Origin: an uncultured Bacteroidaceae bacterium
GTDB taxonomy: Bacteria > Bacteroidota > Bacteroidia > Bacteroidales > Bacteroidaceae
Assembly (NCBI GenBank): GCA_905234555.1
Contig: CAJOHO010000009.1
Coordinates: 1-42,960, forward strand
DNA: 42,960 bases
Direction: 5' to 3'
Shown: positions 7,585-14,409 of the stretch, piece after piece
How the letters are laid out: each line of letters opens with the position of its first letter
Position numbering within the stretch: the first letter of the stretch is position 1
Position numbers and translations under genes: made by a program
The notes under the pieces: generated by a model
Told to the model about the DNA's origin: nothing
The model's input: only the letters and a program-made list of their open reading frames with translations
Database searches by the model: none

Positions 7585-7860
7585 TTAGATGTATTTATCT
7601 TCTGTTACTGCAACAAAATCGTTCTTGTAATCAAAGTCGCCAGTCGTGGATGGAACGTCGGATAATGCTTTAATGCGGGGACTTACGGTTATCTTTTTGC
7701 GTGACGTTTTCTTCTCGCTTTTCAATTGTTCGATGAATACATAAATGCGTTGAAGAACACGTTTGTCCGTCTCGCGTTCAACGCTGTCCATAATCTTTCC
7801 TCGCAGACCACTACTTGTAGTCTTCACTTGATAGACGAGCATAGGATCCTCTACTTTCAT
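7585..7860 (-). CDS. putative antitoxin of the PIN-domain toxin
   Basis: A 91-residue protein, rich in charged residues, directly upstream of the PIN gene. It has a helical middle (SVERETDKRVLQRIYVFIEQL), a lysine-rich linker (KSEKKTSRKKITV) and a SPRIKALSDVPS...FDYKNDF tail. The tail (SP+hKsLSG...FDYK) is like the toxin-binding end of antitoxins found next to PIN genes in Bacteroidetes (DUF6364 and relatives). The N-terminus is not an obvious ribbon-helix-helix. ATG at 7842 is a possible alternative start. Order (antitoxin first), size and 2-base gap support the pair; DNA binding is not shown. Confidence 0.65.
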   Translation of the reverse strand: MKVEDPMLVYQVKTTSSGLRGKIMDSVERETDKRVLQRIYVFIEQLKSEKKTSRKKITVSPRIKALSDVPSTTGDFDYKNDFVAVTEDKYI

Positions 7861-7903
7861 ATTAATCTGCTTTTGCTATGATTCATGAGTAATACATTAC
7901 GCT

Positions 7904-7936
7904 GCAAAGTAACTGATTAATTTTGAAACAGCCAAA
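7904..7936 (-). promoter_or_regulatory. promoter of the toxin-antitoxin unit
   Basis: TTTG (7933-7936), 20 bases, then TTACTTTGC (7904-7912) on the minus strand. One base off the TAnnTTTGC consensus. The start codon follows about 44 bases after the box. Confidence 0.5.
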
Positions 7937-8157
7937 TTTTTAGATAAAATTCTCACGCTCGGCAAAATAAATACATTTCTTTTGCTCTCGCTTAATCGAA
8001 TTTTTGAGCAGCGAATGTAAAGAATTGCTTGCATTTTCTTTGCTGGACCGACGAACGAAACAAGGGAGAGGGCAAACTTGTTTGAACTTTGCCTTGTAAG
8101 GAGGAGGAAGACGAAGTCAGTCGTAAAAAAATTCATCTTTTAATAAAAAATCTAAAC
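7937..8157. other. non-coding spacer
   Basis: No gene is supported. AAACTTGTTTGAACTTT at 8074-8090 is the reverse complement of the motif at 442-458. The 79-aa frame across this stretch on the minus strand has no start context or family likeness. Confidence 0.4.
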
Positions 8158-8464
8158 ACTTTTTGCAAAGAGGCATAAAAAAAGGCACAAAACTGAGAAT
8201 TATGCCGTTTTCGCTTTCCACGCCTTTCCTGTCACCCAACTTACCGTTAATAGTGTATTCAGGATTCTTATGGCCAATAGTTAGCAAAACCTGCATAGGA
8301 GACTTCTTTATTATCGCTCAATGTGCCATAAGGACCGGTGTGTGGCAAGATTTGAGTAATAAGAAGGTCACTTCTATTCACGCCCCTGGACTATATTAAT
8401 AAGGAGAAAGCAAGGCAACTTGGCATCGTGGTAGAGCCAAATTTGCGCTGACATTCAGAAACGG
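8158..8464. repeat. second copy of the diverged intergenic block, with a decayed reading frame
   Basis: The blocks at 8158-8192, 8398-8440 and 8439-8460 match those at 6689-6723, 6808-6851 and 7050-7070 in order and orientation. Between the first two this copy has about 120 extra bases. On the minus strand the extra part reads, in two neighbouring frames, GTLSDNKEVSYAGFANYWP and then KNPEYTINGKLGDRKG, as if one protein had been broken by a one-base shift near 8268. The resulting 59-residue frame ends inside the shared block (PFFMPLCKK; compare FFMPLCKKSFDYL on the minus strand of the first copy). This looks like the remains of a gene or mobile element. Confidence 0.4.
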
Positions 8465-8489
8465 CCTTTTTCGATAAAAAACGAAATTA

Positions 8490-8614
8490 GTTAAGTGTTT
8501 TGCATTTTTCGCTTAACTATTTTTGCGGAATTTGTTAAGTGCGATTCCGAAAATACTTAACAAAAAACAAATAATTTGTTAAGTGATTCCGCTAAAATTG
8601 TTAAGTGTTTCCGG
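8490..8614. repeat. array of GTTAAG half-sites with exact 22-bp spacing
   Basis: The hexamer GTTAAG or its complement CTTAAC begins at 8490 (+), 8512 (-), 8534 (+), 8556 (-), 8578 (+) and 8600 (+): six sites, each exactly 22 bases after the last. The plus copies extend as GTTAAGTG and three continue into TTCCG. The stretch 8542-8614, read on the minus strand, matches 24343-24410 closely, so this is a dispersed element. See findings. Confidence 0.75.
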
Positions 8615-8717
8615 TTTTTATTGAAAATGAATGTCAATAGTCTGATAGGTTATGTGCCACTTTCTGTGGAAAAAGGGGGAAATTGAATGGGTGTTCTGCA
8701 AAAAAACGGCGAAATTG

Positions 8718-8749
8718 TTTGTCAGTTCAGAAAAAAAGCGTACCTTTGC
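8718..8749 (+). promoter_or_regulatory. tRNA-Met promoter
   Basis: TTTG (8718-8721), 19 bases, TACCTTTGC (8741-8749). The spacer starts TCAGT and ends AAAAAAAGCG, as in the tRNA-Glu and tRNA-Phe promoters of this window. A leader of about 58 bases precedes the tRNA. Confidence 0.8.
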
Positions 8750-8813
8750 ACCCGCGTTTGGAAGAAAGCTCGATTTTTGCAGCCGCGTGCAAGTCGGTTT
8801 TCTCTTCAACGAT

Positions 8814-8887
8814 GGCGAGATAGCTCAGCTGGTTAGAGCGTCGGATTCATAATCCGAAGGTCAAGGGTTCAAGTCCCTTTCTCGCTA
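8814..8887 (+). tRNA. tRNA with CAT anticodon (elongator Met, or Ile2)
   Basis: A 74-base cloverleaf: acceptor GGCGAGA with TCTCGCT (G1 faces T72), D-arm GCTC...GAGC, anticodon stem TCGGA/TCCGA with loop TTCATAA, T-arm AAGGG-TTCAAGT-CCCTT. The anticodon stem lacks the three G:C pairs of initiators, so this is elongator Met or the lysidine-modified Ile tRNA. The 3' CCA is not encoded (ACA follows). Confidence 0.9.
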
Positions 8888-8895
8888 CAAAAAAA

Positions 8896-8930
8896 CCTCT
8901 TGCGAACTTGCAAGAGGCTTTTTGTTTTTT
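8896..8930 (+). terminator. tRNA-Met terminator
   Basis: Perfect 8-bp stem CCTCTTGC/GCAAGAGG around GAACTT, followed by CTTTTTGTTTTTT. Confidence 0.9.
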
Positions 8931-8979
8931 GTTCCTTTCTGGCTTTTCGGGTCAGCGGATTTCTGTATCATTCCGTCTT

Positions 8980-9609
8980 TCACTTTTCTGCTTTGGTCTC
9001 TGTCTTGTTGAAACGACGACCGAAGGTGAAGTTCTCTGGATCTACACGTGGGGCGACTGGTGCCTGAACGGAATCGCTGTCGGCGGCACGGGTCTTTCCG
9101 TAGTAGTAGGGATCGTAGTAGTCGTCATAGTACTCGTAACCGTAATAGGATGAGGAGTTGTAGAGGTTCCAGTCGTAGTAGCCTACGAGTTTGTTGAGAC
9201 GGAACTTGAAGTCGCCAATCCAACCGGTGAAGTAGTTGTAGGAGAGGTGATAGTCGCGGATGGAGACGTCGAGTTCAGGGTTGTAGGGATAGTGGAGATA
9301 GAGTACACCGAAGTCGATGCGCCACTCGAAGTAGAAGCTCTGGTAACGGATGGGGCAGCTACGACGGTTGAAGTAATCTACTTCTTCTCCCCAGCCGCTG
9401 GAGTGGTAATTGGAATGGGGAACGAAGCGGATGTCGGTGTAGTCGGCATCGTATTCGTAGTACCCGTCGGAGAAGTACATTCCCAGATCGCCTTGCCATT
9501 CGCCTGAGAGCACGCGTGCTTCTTCCACGTCTTCTTCACAGGAAGTGAAGGTCAGCCCTATGGTTGCTCCCACGAGGGCTATCATCATGAAGTTGTAAAT
9601 CTTTTTCAT
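8980..9609 (-). CDS. tyrosine-rich surface-type lipoprotein
   Basis: A 209-residue lipoprotein. The start at 9609 is chosen because MKKIYNFMMIALVGATIGLTFTSC is a lipoprotein signal with Cys24; a longer frame upstream is AT-rich spacer. The Cys is followed by Glu-Glu-Asp, an acidic stretch that in Bacteroidetes acts as a lipoprotein export signal to the cell surface. The body starts VLSGEWQGDLG (lipocalin-like opening of many Prevotella lipoproteins) and is rich in Tyr, Trp and Asp; near the end there is an almost pure Tyr/Asp/Gly tract (SSSYYGYEYYDDYYDPYYYG). The C-terminus (FTFGRRFNKTETKAEK) is basic. No enzymatic motif. Single gene with its own promoter. Function unknown. Confidence 0.75.
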   Translation of the reverse strand: MKKIYNFMMIALVGATIGLTFTSCEEDVEEARVLSGEWQGDLGMYFSDGYYEYDADYTDIRFVPHSNYHSSGWGEEVDYFNRRSCPIRYQSFYFEWRIDFGVLYLHYPYNPELDVSIRDYHLSYNYFTGWIGDFKFRLNKLVGYYDWNLYNSSSYYGYEYYDDYYDPYYYGKTRAADSDSVQAPVAPRVDPENFTFGRRFNKTETKAEK

Positions 9610-9690
9610 AAGCCTTTTTATTTTATGATTAATAATTTCCAAATTATGCATTATGCATTGTGAATTATGCATTATTTTCTGTTTCACGCT

Positions 9691-9724
9691 GCAAAGATAG
9701 TCCATATTTATGATACATTCCAAA
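9691..9724 (-). promoter_or_regulatory. promoter of the tyrosine-rich lipoprotein gene
   Basis: TTTG (9721-9724), 21 bases, TATCTTTGC (9691-9699) on the minus strand: a perfect match to the Bacteroidetes consensus. The ~75-base leader contains tandem ATTATGCAT repeats. Confidence 0.8.
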
Positions 9725-9849
9725 TCTTTTGGCAGTTAATTTTCATTCGCAGCGTTTTTTTCGGGTTTTGCCGAATTTCGCGTAGGGAAATCTCCCTCGG
9801 AGGGGAGGGAAACACACACGGGAGTTCGCCTTTCTTCTTCGGTCATTTT

Positions 9850-9882
9850 ACAGAGGTTTACGGCTCACTAGTAAACCTCTGT
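9850..9882. repeat. 12-bp perfect inverted repeat
   Basis: ACAGAGGTTTAC (9850-9861) and GTAAACCTCTGT (9871-9882) with a 9-base loop. No T-run follows on either strand, so it is not a standard terminator. Confidence 0.7.
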
Positions 9883-9930
9883 GTTTGCCTACAGATTGTA
9901 ATAAAGAAAAAAACAGGAAAAACACTTTTT

Positions 9931-10042
9931 GATGTTTGCAGCTCTTTCAGAGCTTTGTGCCAAGTACTATGCCTTGCCTTTAAGAGCAAGCTCTTACGTC
10001 AAGCCATAGCTCTTATCACATAACTCCGTTATTACAAACATC
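9931..10042. repeat. cloverleaf-like inverted-repeat element
   Basis: GATGTTTG (9931-9938) pairs perfectly with CAAACATC (10035-10042). Inside are three hairpins: AGCTCT/AGAGCT (9940-9954); a two-part stem CTATG+CTTG with CAAG+CATAG (9967-10009) topped by TAAGAGC/GCTCTTA (9981-9996); and ATAAC/GTTAT (10020-10032). Flanking TTTT/AAAA can extend the outer stem. The layout could be a MITE- or REP-like element or an RNA. Confidence 0.55.
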
Positions 10043-10241
10043 CAAAAGCAAAAACACCGTTTCGCTGCGCTACACTAAAAAAGGCTGCGCATTGTGAGAA
10101 AAATGGTTTTTCAGCCCGAAGGGCGATGTTTTTGTTAACACCCGAAATTTGAATACCTTATTATATACGCATGCGATTTAGGGGCTGAACGGGGTGTTGT
10201 TAAGGTTTTTTTGCAGTTGGAAAGAAAAAAACAGGCAGAAT

Positions 10242-10275
10242 GTTTGGTGTATATCCAAAAAAAATATACCTTTGC
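10242..10275 (+). promoter_or_regulatory. promoter of the outer-membrane barrel gene
   Basis: TTTG (10242-10245), 21 bases, TACCTTTGC (10267-10275); start codon at 10329. Confidence 0.8.
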
Positions 10276-10328
10276 AACCGAAGTATGTACAGAAAGTATC
10301 ATTATTCACTCATAAAAACAATTGAAAC

Positions 10329-11051
10329 ATGAAAAAAGTTCTTTATCTGATTGGTCTTGCTGTTGCTATGCTGACAGCAAACACTGCTAAGGCTCAGTTC
10401 GACCACTTGTCAGTCGGTCTCGAACTTGGTACGACAGGTTATGGTTTCGAACTGGCTACGAATGCCACTCCATACCTGGGTCTGCGTACTGGTCTCACCA
10501 CGATGCCTCGTATCGGTGCTACCGTGAAGGATGTACACTACAAGGATAACGGTGTACAGAAGAGCACAGACGTGAAGGGTACAAGTCACATTACCGACTG
10601 GAAGTTGCTGGCTGACTACTATCCATTTGCCAACAACTCCTTCCACTTGACAGCTGGTTTCTATGTAGGTCGCTCTGAGATTCTGACTGCTCACAACACC
10701 ATTCCTCTGGAACTGGCTCCTGGTGACGGTCTTGAAATCGGTGACCGTATCGCTACTCCCGACGAGAACGGTTATGCTCGTGCTAACTTGAAGGTAAATG
10801 CTTTCAAGCCTTACCTCGGTGTTGGTTTCGGACGTTCTATCTCGAAGCACAAATTTAATGTTGCCTGCGACCTGGGTGTACAGTTCTGGGGCAAGCCAAA
10901 GGCTTACGCATGGTCGGACCTGGAACAGGACTGGCTGAAGGTGAGCAACACAGACGTTGAGGATGACGACTTCAACGATGCTCTCGACAAGATTACGGGT
11001 ATCGGCGTTTATCCTGTGCTGAACATCCGTTTGATTTACAACATTTTCTAA
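10329..11051 (+). CDS. outer-membrane beta-barrel family protein
   Basis: A 240-residue protein with a signal peptide (MKKVLYLIGLAVAMLTANTAKAQ) and a body of alternating polar/apolar strands: LSVGLELGTTGYGFELA, LGLRTGLTTMP, KLLADYYPF, FHLTAGFYVGRS, FKPYLGVGFGR, FNVACDLGVQFWG, YPVLNIRLIYNIF. The pattern, the repeated Gly-aromatic turns and the final Phe (BAM recognition) fit small OmpW/OmpA-like barrels common in Bacteroidetes. It has its own strong promoter and is followed after 48 bases by a lipoprotein gene, probably on the same mRNA. A specific function is not recognised. Confidence 0.75.
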   Translation: MKKVLYLIGLAVAMLTANTAKAQFDHLSVGLELGTTGYGFELATNATPYLGLRTGLTTMPRIGATVKDVHYKDNGVQKSTDVKGTSHITDWKLLADYYPFANNSFHLTAGFYVGRSEILTAHNTIPLELAPGDGLEIGDRIATPDENGYARANLKVNAFKPYLGVGFGRSISKHKFNVACDLGVQFWGKPKAYAWSDLEQDWLKVSNTDVEDDDFNDALDKITGIGVYPVLNIRLIYNIF

Positions 11052-11099
11052 TTCATTCGCAAGAAATCAATTATTATCAACTTAAAAAACTAAAGAATT

Positions 11100-12128
11100 A
11101 TGAAGAAGAATTTTTTCTATCTCTTAATTGCATGCCTTGCTTTTACATTTGCAGCATGTAGCGATGACGACGACGATTCCAAGGCTAAGTCCGTGGTTCC
11201 CGTAACTCCTCCATCGAATGTTGAACAGATTGTTGACCTGGAACTCAAGCAGGATCCGCAACAGGAGGCTAAAAAGCCACTTCCATTCCACCATGTTTCT
11301 CTGCTTGCTGAGAATCAGGTGCTGGTTGGTCCTTTCGACGACGAGGTGATTGATAACTTCCCCACCGCCAAGACTCGTAGCACCACAGATGGTGGCTACA
11401 TTGCTGGTGGCAAGTACTACCTTGGCTACTACATGAACGACGATGAGCAGAACGCTATCCTGATTCTTTCTAACAAGGGTCAGAAGAGTTCGGCTGTTGC
11501 CCTCCTGCTCTTTACCAAGAAGAATGAAGCTACAGGTGTTTATGAAGGTACTGACCTCGTAGGTGTTAAGTTACTCGACACCGAAAGCGAGCAATGGGTA
11601 GAAATGAGCTGTTCTGCCAATGCAAAGAAGATTGACAAGAATGAAGCTACTGCTACGCTGTGCAACACTTGGAAGGTGGCTTATTCACGTCTGCGCCACA
11701 CAGGTGACGTGAAGGCCGTTCACCAGTTCGACAAAGCTGTAACAGGTGAGAACCCTGCCAGCCTGAACGACATCCTCGCCTACGCTCTCACAAAGGCTAA
11801 CATCGACCAGAAGTTCGACGAGAACATGGTGATTAGCCAGATTACTTTCACTCCAGGCCGCTTCATCATCCTCTTCGATAATGGTAAAGACTATATCGGC
11901 GACTGGGAATGGGAGAACCGTTCAAAGGGTGAACTTGCTTACGCATGGGAAGATGCCGAAATGGGTAACGCCTTCGAAAGCGGAATGGCTGTATTCGATG
12001 TTCGTCCATACAAGCAGCAGGATTACTACGCTCTGACTATGGGTGCAGAAATCGAGGATTCAAAGGCTAGTGGAGACAAGAAGCACTACACCGTAGAACT
12101 CACCTTCTTCCTCCAGCAGAAGAAGTAA
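11100..12128 (+). CDS. surface-type lipoprotein of unknown function
   Basis: A 342-residue lipoprotein: MKKNFFYLLIACLAFTFAAC with lipobox Cys20, directly followed by SDDDDDS, a strongly acidic surface-export signal. The mature part begins with a Pro/Val linker (VVPVTPPSNV). The rest is beta-rich and mixed: GGKYYLGYYMNDDEQNAILIL, DLVGVKLLDTESEQWVEM, TLCNTWKVAYSRL, ISQITFTPGRFIILFDNGKDYIGDWEW. The WKV...L and the calycin-like strands recall the many lipocalin-like lipoproteins of Bacteroides and Prevotella, but no family is certain. It lies 48 bases after the barrel gene with no promoter between and is ended by a strong terminator, so the two are likely one transcript. Confidence 0.7.
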   Translation: MKKNFFYLLIACLAFTFAACSDDDDDSKAKSVVPVTPPSNVEQIVDLELKQDPQQEAKKPLPFHHVSLLAENQVLVGPFDDEVIDNFPTAKTRSTTDGGYIAGGKYYLGYYMNDDEQNAILILSNKGQKSSAVALLLFTKKNEATGVYEGTDLVGVKLLDTESEQWVEMSCSANAKKIDKNEATATLCNTWKVAYSRLRHTGDVKAVHQFDKAVTGENPASLNDILAYALTKANIDQKFDENMVISQITFTPGRFIILFDNGKDYIGDWEWENRSKGELAYAWEDAEMGNAFESGMAVFDVRPYKQQDYYALTMGAEIEDSKASGDKKHYTVELTFFLQQKK

Positions 12129-12148
12129 GAAGTTGACACATATTGCTT

Positions 12149-12187
12149 AAAAGAGGATGCATCACAATGGTGCATCCTCTTTTTGTT
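12149..12187. terminator. bidirectional terminator between converging genes
   Basis: A 13-bp stem AAAAGAGGATGCA (12149-12161) / TGCATCCTCTTTT (12171-12183) with 9-base loop, T-rich on both strands. It serves the lipoprotein gene on the left and the TonB-C gene on the right. Confidence 0.9.
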
Positions 12188-12224
12188 GGTTTTCTGAATG
12201 ATTTTTTTAGAATCCAGAATAATT

Positions 12225-12677
12225 CTACAAATCTACGGTGGGGAGATTGCTAAACGAAAGGCGTCCGCGACGAATGGGGAAACTGACGTCGTAGCGGCTC
12301 TTCACCTTTTTCTTTCCCCGTTTGGCTGGACGGAACTTCAGTTTCTTGCATACGCGCAGAGCTTCCTGATCCCAAGGCTCACCCATCTGACGAACCAAAT
12401 GGGTCTCCACCACTTTTCCTTTTTCCGACAGGATGCAAGCCACAACTACCTGTCCGTCTCGTCGTTCTGCTCCCTGGGGATTGTGGAACTGCTTCTTCAG
12501 GTGTTTCTCTAAAGCGTCCTTGCCGCCCTTGAATTCAGGCTTGACAACTTTCTCCTGCGGCTGCTGTTGCTGACGAGGAGTGAAGAAAGGATCGTCGAAT
12601 CCAAAGTCGAAGTTGAAGAACTGTGCCTGTGCTGCCAATGGGAGCACGAAAGCAAAAAGAAGGAATAGACGTTTCAT
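12225..12677 (-). CDS. TonB C-terminal domain protein, secreted
   Basis: A 150-residue protein with a cleavable signal peptide (MKRLFLLFAFVLPLAAQAQ), a Phe/Gln-rich linker with QQQQPQ, and a TonB C-terminal domain from about residue 55 to the end: HNPQGAERRDGQVVVACILSEKGKV, then EPWDQEALRVCKKLKFRPAKRGKKKV and the closing VSFPI. Full TonB has an N-terminal membrane anchor and a proline-rich span; here a cleaved signal replaces both, so this is not a normal energy transducer. Such TonB-C-only proteins are common in Bacteroidetes and probably bind partners or peptidoglycan in the periplasm. The gene is 86 bases after gldH. Confidence 0.8.
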   Translation of the reverse strand: MKRLFLLFAFVLPLAAQAQFFNFDFGFDDPFFTPRQQQQPQEKVVKPEFKGGKDALEKHLKKQFHNPQGAERRDGQVVVACILSEKGKVVETHLVRQMGEPWDQEALRVCKKLKFRPAKRGKKKVKSRYDVSFPIRRGRLSFSNLPTVDL

Positions 12678-12694
12678 GGGGGATGGGGATTAGA

Positions 12695-12714
12695 CCTCGC
12701 GGAAAAGCGCGAGG
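12695..12714. repeat. CCTCGCG hairpin, copy 1
   Basis: CCTCGCG-GAAAAG-CGCGAGG, a perfect 7-bp stem. A near-identical unit lies at 14440-14459. Both sit in gene gaps of the same minus-strand group. Confidence 0.55.
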
Positions 12715-12718
12715 CGCA

Positions 12719-12757
12719 GTTATGGGAACTTTGGGAATGATGGGAGTTATGGGAACT
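12719..12757. repeat. direct repeat AGTTATGGGAACT
   Basis: AGTTATGGGAACT occurs at 12719-12731 and 12745-12757, with GGGAATGATGGG between. Low-complexity spacer after gldH. Confidence 0.55.
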
Positions 12758-12763
12758 ATAACG

Positions 12764-13303
12764 CTATTGTTTCCTTACACGGAGACCAATATCTGTGATG
12801 CCTGAGAGGGAGCTGGGTTGCATGCGATGGGAAATGAGCAGCTGATAGGACTGGTGGGCTTCGAGATGGAGATGCTTCAGGGTTTGGCGCTGTTCAGGAT
12901 GTTGGAACGAAGCGCCCTGTACCTTTCCTTCAGCATCAAAGAGTGTGAAGGTAAGCAGTTGGGGAGCTACATCCTCGGTTTTCAGGGAATCCACCCGACG
13001 AAGGACGGCAGCCAACTGCACTTGCTCTGCGGTTGCCTCATGGGTGAACCGCAACATCACATCCACATCGGCTGTGATGGGTTCTTCCTGCTCAGGAAGC
13101 TGGAAGGAAAGGGTGTCGAGCCTGTCCCATCGCTGCTGATTCACTCGCTGGTACTGATGGAGGAGCGTTTCGCCTGTCAATTCCTCGGATGAGGACTCAG
13201 CCTGTTTACCTGTACAGGCTGCTATGAGCAGGATGACACTTGCGACGAGGCTTTGGCGCAACACGTCTCCAAAGTGCTGCACTCTATTTCTGTCCCTTGG
13301 CAT
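12764..13303 (-). CDS. gldH: gliding motility lipoprotein GldH
   Basis: A 179-residue lipoprotein with VASVILLIAAC as lipobox (Cys30). The start at 13303 overlaps the end of ricT by 20 bases; upstream codons in the same frame lie inside ricT and are unlikely to be used. GldH-like features are the RVNQQRWDRLDTLSFQLP opening, VDVMLRFTHEATAEQ strand, LHLEAHQSYQLLISHRM and the terminal GITDIGLRVRK, which is the family signature end. In Flavobacterium johnsoniae GldH is an outer-membrane lipoprotein needed for gliding; non-gliding Bacteroidales keep it, with an unclear role. The gene order holB-ricT-gldH is conserved in the phylum and supports the call. Confidence 0.85.
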   Translation of the reverse strand: MPRDRNRVQHFGDVLRQSLVASVILLIAACTGKQAESSSEELTGETLLHQYQRVNQQRWDRLDTLSFQLPEQEEPITADVDVMLRFTHEATAEQVQLAAVLRRVDSLKTEDVAPQLLTFTLFDAEGKVQGASFQHPEQRQTLKHLHLEAHQSYQLLISHRMQPSSLSGITDIGLRVRKQ

Positions 13304-14408
13304 TCTGTGCGTTGTTACGGTCGTTGTTGCGATGATTGCCGCCTCCGCGACGTTTCCGCTTGTTGCGGTCGAAGCGGTTGATGTTGTCCTGATCAAGCAA
13401 GTCGGTAGATGTGGAAATCATGGGTGTTCCGTCTTCGGTAAGGGCTTCGGGCTTCTTTCCTTCGCGATTCATGGCGATGATTTCGAAAGCACGACGAGCT
13501 GAGATGGTGTGTTCGTTGGCCAGCACATGCTTGTCGGTGGAATAGGTGATCATGTGGGAAAGGATGTCAGCCTTGAAGAAATAGTACTCGTTGTCCTGAG
13601 TGTAGAGCACAATTTCGCGCGAAGGCAACTGCTTGAGCGATTCCACATACTGATCGACCTCGTAGTTGAGGCAGCACTTCAACTTGGCACACTGACCTGC
13701 GAGTTTCTGAGGATTGAGCGATATGTCCTGGAATCGGGCTGCGCTGGTGGAGACGCTGCTGAAGTTCGTCATCCATGTGGCACAACAAAGTTCGCGTCCA
13801 CAAGGACCGATACCACCGATACGACCTGCTTCCTGACGGGCACCGATCTGTTTCATCTCGATGCGCACACGAAAACGTTCTGCCAACACCTTGATCAACT
13901 GACGGAAATCGACACGCTGGTCGGCGATGTAGTAGAAGATGGCTTTGTTGCCGTCGCCCTGATACTCCACATCACCAATCTTCATGTCGAGACCCAAGTC
14001 TTTGGCAATCTGTCGCGACTCGATCATGGTCTCGTGTTCATGGGCTTTGGCTTCGCGGAACTTATCCATATCCACCGTGCGGGCCTTGCGATAGATGCGC
14101 TTCAGCTCGACGTCGGGCTTGAGGTTAGCTTTCTTCAGCTGGAGAGGAACCAACCGTCCGGTCATCGTCACCGTTCCGATATCGTGTCCAGGACTGGCTT
14201 CCACAGCCACGATGTCGCCAATGGTGAGATTCAGGTTGTTGGCATTGATGTAATAACCTTTACGCGGAGGTTTGAACTGCACTTCTACGATATTGCAGGC
14301 GTCTGCATTGTCGGGCAGATCTGCCAGCCAGTCGTAGGCATTGAGTTTGTCGGTATGCGGGGCACATCCTTTGGCGCAGAGTCCTCCACGATGACAGCAA
14401 GTATTCAT
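13284..14408 (-). CDS. ricT: PSP1-domain protein RicT (YaaT-like)
   Basis: A 374-residue protein with the PSP1 C-terminal domain. Key signs: N-terminal MNTCCHRGGLCAKGC cysteine cluster; QFKPPRKGYYINANNLNLTIGD; the central GGIGPCGRELCCATW and KLAGQCAKLKCCLNYE motifs, which supply the CCx and C..CC cysteines. In Bacillus subtilis RicT (YaaT) joins RicA and RicF in a complex with [4Fe-4S] clusters that helps RNase Y process mRNA; Bacteroidetes lack RicA/RicF, so the partner here is unknown. The C-terminal tail is basic and Asn-rich (NRFDRNKRKRRGGGNHRNN), perhaps RNA-binding. It lies between holB and gldH; the stop overlaps the gldH start. Confidence 0.9.
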   Translation of the reverse strand: MNTCCHRGGLCAKGCAPHTDKLNAYDWLADLPDNADACNIVEVQFKPPRKGYYINANNLNLTIGDIVAVEASPGHDIGTVTMTGRLVPLQLKKANLKPDVELKRIYRKARTVDMDKFREAKAHEHETMIESRQIAKDLGLDMKIGDVEYQGDGNKAIFYYIADQRVDFRQLIKVLAERFRVRIEMKQIGARQEAGRIGGIGPCGRELCCATWMTNFSSVSTSAARFQDISLNPQKLAGQCAKLKCCLNYEVDQYVESLKQLPSREIVLYTQDNEYYFFKADILSHMITYSTDKHVLANEHTISARRAFEIIAMNREGKKPEALTEDGTPMISTSTDLLDQDNINRFDRNKRKRRGGGNHRNNDRNNAQNAKGQK

Positions 14409-14409
14409 A

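Larger units (their letters stand above)
9725..10241. other. non-coding spacer with three fold-back structures
   Basis: No gene is supported. The stretch contains a 12-bp perfect inverted repeat (9850-9882), a cloverleaf-like inverted repeat (9931-10042) and a small GCCC-GAA-GGGC hairpin at 10114-10124 followed by GATGTTTTTG. TACCTTATTATATACG at 10154-10169 recurs exactly at 19175-19190. Confidence 0.55.

Noticed and set aside
8490-8614. CRISPR array
   Set aside because: Units are only 6-8 conserved bases, orientations alternate and no constant-length spacer/repeat pattern of CRISPR type or cas gene is present.
9667-10023. 118-codon plus-strand frame in the spacer before the barrel gene
   Set aside because: It overlaps the cloverleaf element and the 12-bp palindrome and has no coding character.
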